NCBI GenBank assembly: GCA_030674185.1
Contig: CM060306.1
Coordinates: forward strand, 40,967,983 to 41,031,982
Length of the DNA: 64,000 nt
Origin: Monoplex corrugatus
Taxonomy: Eukaryota > Mollusca > Gastropoda > Littorinimorpha > Ranellidae
Reading direction: 5' to 3'
The notes beneath the pieces were generated by a model. That model worked only from the letters and a program-made list of their open reading frames with translations, made no database searches and was not told the origin of the DNA. The translations under genes were made by a program, and so were the position numbers. Below are positions 54,991-64,000 of this stretch, piece after piece (position 1 is the stretch's first letter; each line of letters starts with the position of its first letter).

Positions 54991-55387
54991 TGACAACTGC
55001 TGGCCCTTGGCCTTCTCATCTCACAGACTGTGATCTTTCTCTCAAACGGTCCGTTTAATGGTCAGATCTGGTACTGGTAAGTCAGTGTGGATATACAGAC
55101 TGTACTGGTAAGCCTGACTTTTGACAATGACTTATGACAATGCTAGTTTACAGCTACAGGTACTTCTATCTTTTGCTTACTACTGTGGATTTCTTGAACT
55201 TGGTAACACATCTGCATAAACATATAGTCATTCATAATGAAAAACATAATGTAAATGGAAAACGCATTTTGCAAATTATTGCACAAGGATCTGGTGTATA
55301 TTCTTCTTAATTCTTTTTCAATTTCTTTAAAACATCAATTTTTTTTCATATTCTAAAAATCAATTAAAAGTGAAAATTCACACTGAC

Positions 55388-55520
55388 ACTCCAAGGACCT
55401 CGCCAGAGTAATAGGCTTGATGTTTCAGCTCCATTGCCTTGGGATCAAAGACAAACTTCTCAATCCTGTCTGCTACTGGTTGCTCTTCAGGATGGTTCAC
55501 AACAAACACCACATGGTGAC
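55388..55520 (-). CDS. PON: PON coding exon (second histidine)
   Basis: 133 bases: completes a glycine codon, then HHVVFVVNHPEEQPVADRIE, then KFVFDPKAMELKHQAYYSGE. VVNHP matches LLVVNHPD of PON1, whose histidine (H134) belongs to the His-His dyad. Acceptor atgttcag. The donor that keeps the frame is GTCAGT after GGAGT, a weaker but acceptable site; the nearby GTGTGA would break the frame. Confidence 0.92.
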
Positions 55521-55599
55521 CTGAACATACACAAACATTATGTGACATGAACAAAGAATTCTTCTCTCCCTTTCTGTTTATTAGTTGATTTATCATAAA

Positions 55600-55815
55600 G
55601 TAAAGGGGAATCAGAGCACCTGGTCACAACGGGAAAGCTGGAGGGAAAGAGAACACCAGGTAGACCCAGGGAGAACATACTGGACGGACTTGCAGGGTGG
55701 CTGAGGACAGACAGGGTAGGAGATATATTTACAGCAACAAGGGATAGATTCGTATGGAAGGCCATGATCGCCAACGCCATGCAGAAGGGCACATGATGAC
55801 GATGATGATGATTAT
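55600..55815 (+). pseudogene. LINE 3' end fragment with (GAT)n tail
   Basis: Reads SEHLVTTGKLEGKRTPGR, then ILDGLAGWL and WKAMIANAM, then a gacgatgatgatg tail. It is the same family as the LINE at 59380-60372 (HLVTTGNLEGQRAPSRR, ILDGLAEWLKT). A 5'-truncated insertion. Confidence 0.8.
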
Positions 55816-56594
55816 TTCATAAAGTTGTATCTAGTTCAAAATGTCTGAAGTTGTCAGGGTTAAGTTTTCACACAAAATATTTTCTATACAAACCTTAACT
55901 GTCGTTAGAATGATTTAAAGGTAATAAAACGACGAAAACTGTCTCTCTTCCATCTAAAATTTCTTCTTTTAACACCTGGCAGCGAATGTGACCATTTTCT
56001 CCAGTTCCTGTGTCACCTGTAGCTCCACTTGATGGATATGCCATCACAGCAATATAGCTGTCTGGGCGACCACAGTGATTAAACTATGGCTGTATTGCTT
56101 GTTAAAAAAAAAATTCTTCTGTAATTTTAAATAACTAAACTGCAGCTAAGTTTGTTAGTGTCACAGTGTATGTGTGAAAACTGAAAAAGTGCAAATACTA
56201 AGGGGTGTTTTATAACTGACATTGCCACTGCAACTGGGTTAAAAGCTCATCAAACTGTTGATTCAGCAATTCAGAAATTATTTCTAAAAAACAAGCAACC
56301 AATCAATCAATGTTTAAGAAGTTAAACATCATTAAAACAACAACAACAAAAAAAGACCCAGGAAAGCCAAGAGTGCACATCTTGGTCATGGGGTTAGAGG
56401 AATGCTTAATCAAGACTTTACTGTTAAAGGGACTAACAGGTGGTGTCCCGTGTATATTGGACGTAAACATATCACTGAACTTCAATAAAGTGATCTGACA
56501 ACAGTGAAAGGTCTCTCATAACCAGCCTCACAGTAGCCTGACATCCCTCACTCCTATGGACTTCCTAATACAGTACTGTAATTTACTGTTATTG
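55816..56594. other. PON intron, no gene seen
   Basis: AT-rich non-coding sequence. Short A-runs at 56102-56112 and 56339-56354. Confidence 0.5.
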
Positions 56595-57060
56595 CCAATG
56601 TTTAAAGCCCAGCCGACTGCACATTGTTGTATCAGGGCTAAAACCATCTCAAAAAGAACACCTTATCTCATGGGAGGAAAAAAAAAAACCTGAAAAAGAA
56701 AATGAAGTACACATATCAATGCATTCGTGCACACATCTAAGGATATGCCCGTGGCGTTGATCGCTCCATCCAATTTATCACCAGGAAATTAAGGAAAAAA
56801 GCCTGAATATTCTGTACATCACATTTCCTCAGAGTGAAAAAACGTACCCAATTGTCAATCCTAAGAGAAATATATGGCTTTATAGAACACATACAGATAA
56901 ATGAACTAGCAAGGCATAAACTGACAGGAAGAAATGGCAGAAAGCAAATAAGCAAGGCAGAAACAAAGACAGTGACAGAAAAGAGGAAATTTCTAGCACA
57001 GAATTTAAAGGTGGGGATACTATCTACAGTGAAAGAGCTCCTGGCATTGCCATGGAGAAG
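56595..57060 (-). mobile_element. Family X SINE-like repeat, truncated
   Basis: Antisense copy with aaagcccagccgactg on the 3' side, caatcctaagagaaat in the middle and gagctcctggcattgcc at the 5' end. An internal piece near 56780-56840 is missing. No clear target duplication. Confidence 0.8.
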
Positions 57061-57369
57061 AATACTAATTAAATTTGGATTTGGTGTGATTTATGAGTGG
57101 TGCACAGGAAATGCCACTGATGTGACACAGAAGATGGGTCATGTTGTTATGTTGTTTAAAGCCCAGTCAACTGTATAGAGCCATATCAGGGCTACAACCG
57201 CTTCAAAACATACACAATACTTCAATGTGAAAAAAGAAAAGAAAATTAAGTACACATCAATGCATTTGCGCAAATAATCTAAAGACATGGCCCTGGCACT
57301 GACCACTCTGTCCAATTTATCGCACAGGGGATTTAAAAAACACACACCTGAACACAAATTTAACCATAC

Positions 57370-58501
57370 TTAACCCTCTTGTATTTGCATTCTGGGGAGC
57401 TGAACTGCCCCTAGATTTCGAATTTTCTCAATTTTTTTCCCCCAAAATAGGGTTACTCTGTTCATGAGTACACTGTGAGCATGTCTGATCAGATATAAAG
57501 CTAGAAATTTGTCAGGTGTCGGTAAACATGCTTTACTTCCATATCCAAGTGAGTATGTCTTTCTAACCACTGCTTGTCATGTCATTGTCAGCAAAGATGT
57601 CACCAAACATGAATAAATAAGTGACATATATATGAAAACAAGAGAAGCACACCTATACGTGACCACAACACATACAGATGAATGATAAATTACAGTATGG
57701 CTTAGCTAAAGTGTCCAACAGCATTTCCATGTGACAGTACTCACAGTGGTCACCAAATGTCACCAAGTGCTCCTCAGGTATTTACACACTTTGTTCAGGT
57801 AGTTTTTATCATTATTTTTCTTTCCACTACAAAACTACATTCAATGTTCATAATACAGTTTACAGTATGTACAAAAACAAAAAGAAATAATCTAAAGGTT
57901 GCATCAGCTGGTAGTATACAAGATGGTCCGACCCAGAGATCAAATTTCTTTACTATCAGCAGAACCAGTGATGGGTGCCACGTTCGCTGGAATGCGGCCA
58001 GCGGCGCGTTATCTTCTGTGTCGGTCTGCTCTCCTAAATCACAGTTTTCATCATCTTCCCCCTCACAAACCTCAATATCTGACTCACCTACATCTTCTTC
58101 TTGTTTTCCTAATTTATGAAACAAAGAACAGTAGTATTTAATTCCTCCTCTGAATAATCTGGAGAATCATCTGCATCCTGAAAACCGTCTGCTACAAAGG
58201 GCATCGCCATTTTTTCACACGCTACGAGGCTTGAATGAAAATACTCCAACCACATTTCACGCCCAAGCATAAGTGAATGGATGCGTGCGTTGTGCTAATT
58301 TTCCCAAGATCATCTCATTAGATGATACCAAGAATGTTTGACCAATTGTCAGTCTCCCAGGGCCAGAAACATGTGATCAGTGTGTGATCAAAATAGCCCA
58401 TGCTCATGGCCTACTTTTACGGTCAGGTACGGCCGTAACGAAGCGCTAAGCAGTGTGGGCGGAACTGTCAGCTGCGGTCGTAATGAAGCTAAGAGGGTTA
58501 A
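57370..58501. mobile_element. piggyBac-type element, non-autonomous, nested in family X
   Basis: TTAACCCTCTT at the left and AAGAGGGTTAA at the right are perfect 11-bp inverted ends with TTAA target sites. Near the right end, ggccgtaacgaagcgctaag and ggtcgtaatgaagctaag form subterminal direct repeats, usual for piggyBac elements. Removing the element and one TTAA restores the host repeat. Confidence 0.88.
57795..58210 (-). pseudogene. piggyBac transposase N-terminal fragment
   Basis: The - strand ATG at 58210 begins MAMPFVADGFQDADDSPDYS, and the acidic sequence continues after a frameshift near 58125 as EEDVGESDIEVCEGEDDENC and then DNAPLAAFQRTW. Acidic N-terminal tails followed by a D-x-x-PL motif occur before the catalytic domain in piggyBac-derived proteins. 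The catalytic domain is absent. Confidence 0.65.
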
Positions 58502-58894
58502 AGACACCAAAACATATACGAAAATGGGCTTAAATTACCTAAACTTGCTTCTGCATGTTTAAAATCCCCCGAGCCAAAAATGCACTTAATTCATGTACCC
58601 AATCATCAATCCTAAGAAAAAGTAAGGAATACTTTTATGAACACATACAGATGAATGGACCAGTAAGGCAGAAAATGATAGGAAGAAATGATTGAAAGCA
58701 AAGAAACATGGCAGAAACAAAGAGAGTGACAGAAAAGAGGAAATTTCTAGCACAGAATTTCCAGAAGTTGGGGATACTATATATACTGAAAGAGGCCCGC
58801 CCCCCCCCCCCCCCCCCCACAGCATCCCCATGGGGGTAGAAGATGGGTCAGCATAATGCAGACAAAACAAAAACAAAACAAAACAAAACTCAAC

Positions 58895-59090
58895 CTTTAG
58901 TCTTGTCCTCCCATACACTGATGCCATGCGGACGGAAGGTGTCTACATTAAACTTGTCTGTTGATGCAATCTTCAGCTCCTTTACCCCCTGGTCCAAATT
59001 TTTAAAGTTTAACAGGTAAACACGCCCCTTGATCTTGTGTTGGCGACGGTACTCCTTCGCAGTGGGATGCAAACTGTATTGGTAAAAGCC
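58895..59090 (-). CDS. PON: PON coding exon (first histidine), most N-terminal exon recognised
   Basis: 196 bases: GFYQYSLHPTAKEYRRQHKI, then KGRVYLLNFKNLDQGVKEL, then FNVDTFRPHGISVWEDKTK. RPHGIS matches NPHGIST of PON1, where H115 is the main catalytic histidine. Acceptor attttcag, donor GTTGAG; the last base is completed by the exon at 55520. Exons for the signal anchor and the E53/D54 calcium ligands were not found upstream and probably lie outside the window. Confidence 0.95.
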
Positions 59091-59379
59091 CTGAAAATGA
59101 TAATGGTGCTAATAATAACATTAACAAACAAATGCCTGTTTATTCTTGTGAGTGACAAAAAAATGGAAAAGGATAATGAATAAATACACCACACAAGGAC
59201 AGAAATATGGTGGTGGAGGGAGAGCAGAATAAATTTTAACTTATGAGGGTAGTGGAACAAACAAAACATATGGTTTAAAACATTTAGCCCGTGCTCATAC
59301 AGGGTCTAAACTAATAAATAAAACATACACATCATAAAGACATGAAAGTAATCCACGTGGCTAATTTCTGGTAATTTTT
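59091..59379. other. PON intron, no gene seen
   Basis: AT-rich non-coding sequence between the PON exon and the LINE tail. Confidence 0.5.
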
Positions 59380-60372
59380 TTTATCATCATCATCAAGTGC
59401 CTTGCCACATGGCGTTGGCGATCATGGCCTTCCATCTGTTTTTATTTCTTGTGGCCTCAAGCACCCCCTCCACCCTCTTTGTCTTCAGCCACTCTGCAAG
59501 TCCATCCAATATCTTCTCCCTGCGTCTACTTGGTGCTCTCTGTCCCTCCAGATTTCCCGTTGTGACCAGGTGCTCCAATTCCCCTTTCCTCATAAAATGG
59601 CGTATAAATGTTGCCTGTCTTTTCCTAACCTTTATGAATGAGCTTCTTGTGTATGCCTCCATCAAGACTGTTTCGTTTGTTTTCTTTTCTTAGAAACCAC
59701 ATCTCGACTGCCTCAATCTTGTTCTGGTTTTGCTTATTGACTGTCCACGCTTCACAACCGTATAACATCATTGGTTTTATATAAGATTCAGAACTCTCTT
59801 CCTGATGTTAATTGATAGGCATTTGTTGGTAAGAATTCTTTTCATCTTCTTGAATACTGTTTTGGCTTGGCTGATTCTGCTGGCTATTTCTGATGTGCAT
59901 CTGCCGTCTGGTGAAATGATTGTTCCCAGGTATTATTAAAAACTTATCAACCTGTCTCAAGGCTGTGCCGTTTGCTGTTATTTTGCACACCGGAATTTCA
60001 TGTTTTTTACTGACCACCATGACTTCAGTCTTCTTGCTGTTTAGTTCCAAACCTTTACCTTTGCTTTCTATTTCTAGTATATTCACAAGGTTTTGTAGGT
60101 CCCTTTCATTTTCTGCAATAAGCACAGTGTCATCTGCGTATCGAATGTCGTTTATCATTTTTCCTCGAACCATTAATCCAGGGTCTTCCTCTAGGTTTCT
60201 CATGATATTTTTGCTGTAAAGTGAAAACAGATCTGGTGACAAAACACAACCTTGTCCGACTCCTCTTTTGATGTTTTGGAAAGAGCTTATATCGTTTTCT
60301 AGTCTCACTTCAGCTGTTTGTTCCCAATACATATTTCTGATTATTCGTAGGTCTTTTCCATCAATATTGAGT
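59380..60372 (-). pseudogene. LINE 3' half: RT and C-terminus
   Basis: The - strand reads IDGKDLRIIRNMYWEQTAEV, GVGQGCVLSPDLFSLY and the catalytic YADDTVLIAE (frame 60332-59808). After shifts comes HLVTTGNLEGQRAPSRRREK, then GLAEWLKTKRVEGVLEA (59665-59393), ending in a (GAT)n-type tail (about 59385-59396). The RT part shows at least one frameshift after KFLIIPG. Confidence 0.88.
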
Positions 60373-62058
60373 CAAATGGCAGATGTGATGCGTCTAATGT
60401 GTTGGCTAGTGACTGCGTGCCTGTCACCTCTCACTTTCAGCCTGCATCGCTGGCTAGCAATGCTGCTTGCAGCTATGCGAAAAGGAGAGCAGAATGCGTA
60501 AATCTCCTCTGTCAGCACATAGCCTCTCCATCAGCAAGCCCCATGTTATGCCTCCTCATGGCGACATGTGGTAACTGAGCACCTCATGGACTCAGGCTAA
60601 ATCTTGAGGGACTCGGAGGAGAGGCTAAATCTTGAGGGACTCGGAGGTCTGGCTCCCAGACATGTGGCACGCAGGCCCACCGGAGTGTGGATATGCCCTG
60701 GTGCCCACGAACCAGACCCCCAGCTATGGGTAAATAGCGCCACTGCCTTGCGGACATCTCGGGCGAGAATAAGGCTAAGGAAGTAAACCCTGAAAAAAAA
60801 ATCACCATACTGCCTTGTAGGTTGTCGTGGGAACGACAAAGGCTAGCAGAGAGTCTGTAAACAAACCAATGGAAGGCAACAGGAAACCACCATCATACTC
60901 TCCCAAGATATCATGGCCAGACAATCAAAAGAAAAGAAGAGTAACGACGTAAATAGGGGCTCCTATGGAGCACCTTCGTCTGGTAGGGATCGTCATGCTG
61001 CGCAGGTGACACCAGACAGCAAGTTACTGTGCTCAACCTGAGAAAAAATACCAAAATCGCAACATGGAATGTTAGGACAATGTTGCAAAAAGGTAAATAA
61101 GACAATATCAAAATGGAAATGGAAAGGCTTAACATTAATATTTTAGGACTAGGGGAAGTGAGATGGAAGAGGGCAGGCATGATAAAATCAGGAGAGCATA
61201 CAGTAATATATTCTGGTGGAAACTCACATGAAAGAGTAGGCATCATTATGGACAGGGGCAAATCAAAAGCAATTAGTGGATACTGGGCTGCGTCAGAGTC
61301 CTGCTGGTTGAATAGGGTGGCAAGCCATTTGATATCAACATCATTCAGGTGTATGCACCAACATCTGCAAGTACTCAGGAAGACACTGACAACTTTTACG
61401 AAGTATTAGAGATGGCCAAGACCCAATGTAAATCACAAGAAGTTACAATAATAATGGGAGATTTTAACGCAAAAGTGGGACAGGATAGGGTGGAGGATAT
61501 AGTTGGACCTCATGGCCTTGGTACACAAAATGAAAGGGGAGGGAAACTTGTAGAATGGACACAGATGAATGAGTTCATAGTAGGAAACATCTGGTTTGAG
61601 CAGCCTGATAGAAGAAAATGGACTTGGATGAGCCCAGGAGATAATATCAAAAATCAGACTGAATACATCCCGATAAATAAAAGATTTAGAAATTCTTTAC
61701 TGTCAGCAAAAACACTACCAGGCGCAGACTGCAACAGCGACCACAATCCTGTAGTCGGAAGATTTAGGCTGAAATTAAGGAAAAAGAAACAGACCAAAAG
61801 AAACAGACAAAAAGCAACATCAAACTTAATCTTGGACTCTTGAAGACGGATGAAGTCACACATAAGAAATTTAACGTACATGTTCAAAACAAATTCAGTA
61901 AAAGGAAGAAGTTGGTGACAGCGAGGAACAATGGACAAAGTTAAGCGATTCGATAAATGAAGCTTGTGAAGAAATCCCTAAAGTAGATAGAATAGCAAAA
62001 AAGAAATAGATGACAAAAGACATTCTAGGCTTGATGGAGGAGCGGAGGAGCGTTAATC
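60373..62058 (+). pseudogene. LINE 5' half in inverted orientation: 5' UTR and endonuclease
   Basis: The 5' UTR occupies about 60373-61030, including a 28-bp tandem duplication at 60594-60647. It is followed by endonuclease: KMEMERLNINILGLGEVRWK, then, after a shift, IIQVYAPTSASTQEDTDNFY, the catalytic MGDFNAKVGQD and SDHNPVVGRF. The end, MTKDILGLMEERRSVNP, is the usual start of the linker to RT. This is the same element as 59380-60372 with its 5' half flipped. The RT N-terminus between the two halves is missing. Confidence 0.85.
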
Positions 62059-62105
62059 CTCTGCATGGTAGTCATGCCTATAGCTGGCTGGAACACCCCA
62101 AGTCT

Positions 62106-62663
62106 TTTGTTATTGTTATTGTGGTTAAAGTCCAGCCGATTGTGCAGAGCCATATCAGGGCTTTAACCGTTTCAAAACATACACAATACTTTGACAGGAA
62201 AGAAAAAAAGGAAAAGAAAATTAAGTACACATATCAAAGCATTCGCGCACATAATCTAAGGAGATACCCTGGCATTGACCACTCCGTCTAATTCATCACA
62301 CAGGGGATTTTAAAAAACATACCTGAATACAAATTTAAACATAAGGAAGGACACTAAAACATACATAAAAACAGGCCTAAATTACCTAAAATTGTTTCCG
62401 CATATCTAACTTCCCTAGAGTCAAAAATGCACTTAACGCATGTGCCCAATTATCAATCCTAAGAGAAAGTATGTAAGACTTTATTGAACACATACAGGTG
62501 AATGGACCAGCATGGCAGAAAATTATAGGAAAAAATAACAGAAAGTAAAGGAAGAAGAAAGAAACAAAGAGAGTAACAGAAAAGAGGAAATTTCTAGCAC
62601 AGGATTTCCAGACGGTGGGGATACTATTTGTACTGAAAGAGCCCCTGGCATCCCCACAGGGGG
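62106..62663 (-). mobile_element. Family X SINE-like repeat, full length, 11-bp TSD
   Basis: Flanked by ACCCCAAGTCT (62095-62105 and 62664-62674). On the - strand it begins at ccccctgtggggatgccagg and ends gactttaaccacaataacaa, then taacaaa. 558 bp, no ORF, no A/B box. It gives the cleanest view of the family's full extent. Confidence 0.92.
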
Positions 62664-62674
62664 ACCCCAAGTCT

Positions 62675-62975
62675 GAGGTTGCTGGTCACAACAGTTTCAC
62701 TGAAAGGTGACTACATTAAGTGAATGACAGCACATTACTCTTGAGCATGCAACTGAATGGGATTGATTCCCAGGTCACTGTATACACTGAAGGGGCCTCA
62801 TACCGATTATTTTCAAATATCAATCAAAATTCACGCTGATCTGACATCTGCGTACAGAAAAAAAGTTATGTCATACAAGACAATCTGTGGTTGAACTGAT
62901 GGTTATACATAAGGAAAAACCAACTTGAATAACAATTACTGATGTGGACATCCAAGTGAGACCCGGAACGAGCAA
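62675..62975. other. Non-coding flank
   Basis: No gene or recognised repeat. The left inverted end of the mariner element is not apparent. Confidence 0.4.
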
Positions 62976-63640
62976 ACAGTTCAGCTAGTGAAGAGAGTAA
63001 CTGAAGAGGATCCGCATATTTTAGTTTGGAAAAAAGTGAAACTTACGGTGTTTTCATGTGGCACAGTTGAATGGATCCTGTGGTATGATCTTGAGATAAA
63101 GAAAGTAGCTGCCAGATGGATATCCCACATAAAGACAGAGGAACAGAAAAAGGAAACCTGACAATTCAGAGTTCTAAGCAAATATTTTGAACGCAGGACT
63201 CCAAATAGATGTGACGAGATCACAGGAGACAAAACATGGATCACCTTATTTTGGCATCCCAAACAAATACTTAATATGTGGTTGCTAATGAAAAACAACT
63301 AGTTGCACTGACACCTGGTTTTCAGAAGCAAAAGAGACTTTTCTCAATCTTCAACTCCCAAGGCTCTGTAGCTGTCTACAGTTTGTCTGAAAAGTCTACT
63401 CTTACTATGCAGCAAATATTTTGCTCAAGTTGTGCAGTCCATCCTAAGCAGCATCATATGTTCCTTCTACATGACAAGGCAAGTGCCCATAAGGCTTAGG
63501 CCACTGTGACCTATCTACAGGAGCACTCCATTCAAGTTCTCCTTCTCCCACCATGCAATCCTAAGTTAGCCCCATTTGACGTCTAGCCGTCTCCCCTTCT
63601 GAAGAAAAAAACTGTCTGGCAAGCAGTTTTCAAGAATCCA
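62976..63640 (+). pseudogene. Dead mariner (Tc1/mariner) transposase
   Basis: In shifting frames: GTVEWILWYDLEIKKVAARW, then EITGDKTWI (first D), QKQKRLFSIFNSQGSVAVYS, FLLHDKASAHKA (second D) and KLAPFDV (third D). This matches the D,D34D catalytic core of mariner transposases in the SETMAR/mauritiana-type group. Several stops and frameshifts, no intact ORF; inverted ends not identified. Confidence 0.85.
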
Positions 63641-64000
63641 GGACTAGGGAAAAGCAGTGAAATCATAGACTGCTATCATATCTCAATCTGCACACATGCT
63701 TGGGATGGAGATGTATTCCGTGCAGCACTAACCATTGATCACACAAAAGCTCTTGATATCAATCATAAGGTATTCATTACCACCAAGGCTGAACCGAGTA
63801 TCCTTACATGTTGTGGTTTTGTGGATGAAAGACAAAATGTTTTTATGGACAATAACTACACCAAGTCCAGAGCTTGAACTCTGTGATCTGAACAAATATG
63901 CACACAACTCAGTATACATCACAAGATATGAAATGCCAGATGCATTCAAGAAAAACAGGTAAAAGCTGCAACAACATCAAGCTGATATCGGGACAGAGCA
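63641..64000. other. Non-coding end of window
   Basis: No supported feature. The short ORFs on both strands overlap each other and match nothing I recognise. Confidence 0.5.

Larger units (their letters stand above)
57142..58837 (-). mobile_element. Family X SINE-like repeat split by a piggyBac insertion, 13-bp TSD
   Basis: The outer halves (57142-57369 and 58502-58837) together make one full family X copy. The exact duplication AGAAGATGGGTCA lies on both sides (57129-57141, 58838-58850). A TTAA-flanked element (57370-58501) sits inside. A C-run at 58799-58818 is a local expansion. Confidence 0.9.

Noticed and set aside
62981..63298. - strand ORF of 105 codons
   Set aside because: Antisense shadow of the mariner remnant on the + strand.

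Overview
This window is animal nuclear DNA. It contains spliced genes with long introns, a ribosomal-protein gene with a pyrimidine-rich 5' end, and a dense mix of metazoan retroelements (DIRS, Penelope, several LINE clades, tRNA-derived SINEs) and DNA transposons (hAT, piggyBac, mariner, a Mutator-like foldback). The repeat mix and the molluscan or lophotrochozoan look of the proteins suggest a marine mollusc, probably a gastropod; this is an inference and no species is named.

Two host genes can be reconstructed, and they converge. (1) RPS26 (40S ribosomal protein eS26) lies on the + strand from about 4833 to 29310. It has four exons (4833-4874, 11180-11357, 25964-26097, 29194-29259) whose phases join exactly into a 126-residue protein, with AATAAA at 29289. 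The first intron falls directly after the start ATG, as in human RPS26. Transposons have enlarged the gene to about 24.5 kb. Intron 1 (6.3 kb) holds a 705-bp foldback element with a 9-bp target duplication and remnants of other DNA transposons. Intron 2 (14.6 kb) holds two DIRS-type tyrosine-recombinase retrotransposons in the same orientation, plus a LINE remnant. Intron 3 holds SINE-like repeats and a deleted hAT element. (2) A paraoxonase/arylesterase (PON family) gene lies on the - strand. Its last six coding exons are at 59090-58895, 55520-55388, 53156-52956, 45276-45195, 40563-40429 and 39594-39424 and encode about 305 residues. The N-terminal 50 or so residues are beyond, or not recognised in, the right part of the window. 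Its introns hold a 1.2-kb minisatellite, a Penelope-like element, a CR1/L2-like LINE with an intact 745-codon RT frame, LINE remnants, copies of a ~550-bp SINE-like repeat and a twin-primed (5'-inverted) LINE insertion.

Layout: 1-1020 LINE tail; 1-4830 repeats and microsatellites; 4.8-29.3 kb RPS26; 29.3-39.4 kb intergenic (piggyBac-type TTAA elements, SINEs, a minisatellite); 39.4-59.1 kb and beyond PON; 59.4-62.1 kb inverted LINE; 62.1-62.7 kb SINE-like repeat; 63.0-63.6 kb dead mariner.

The observations I rate highest are these. Many TAGGCCTA octamers look like GGCC plus a duplicated TA, inserted relative to sister repeat copies. The DIRS pair shows terminal-repeat covariation, an internal complementary region joining both termini, and a gag-UGA-RT arrangement in one frame. 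A ~550-bp LINE-mobilised repeat family without a tRNA head is present in at least seven copies, with exact 11-13-bp target duplications in three. I found no operon-like or defence-like novel system.
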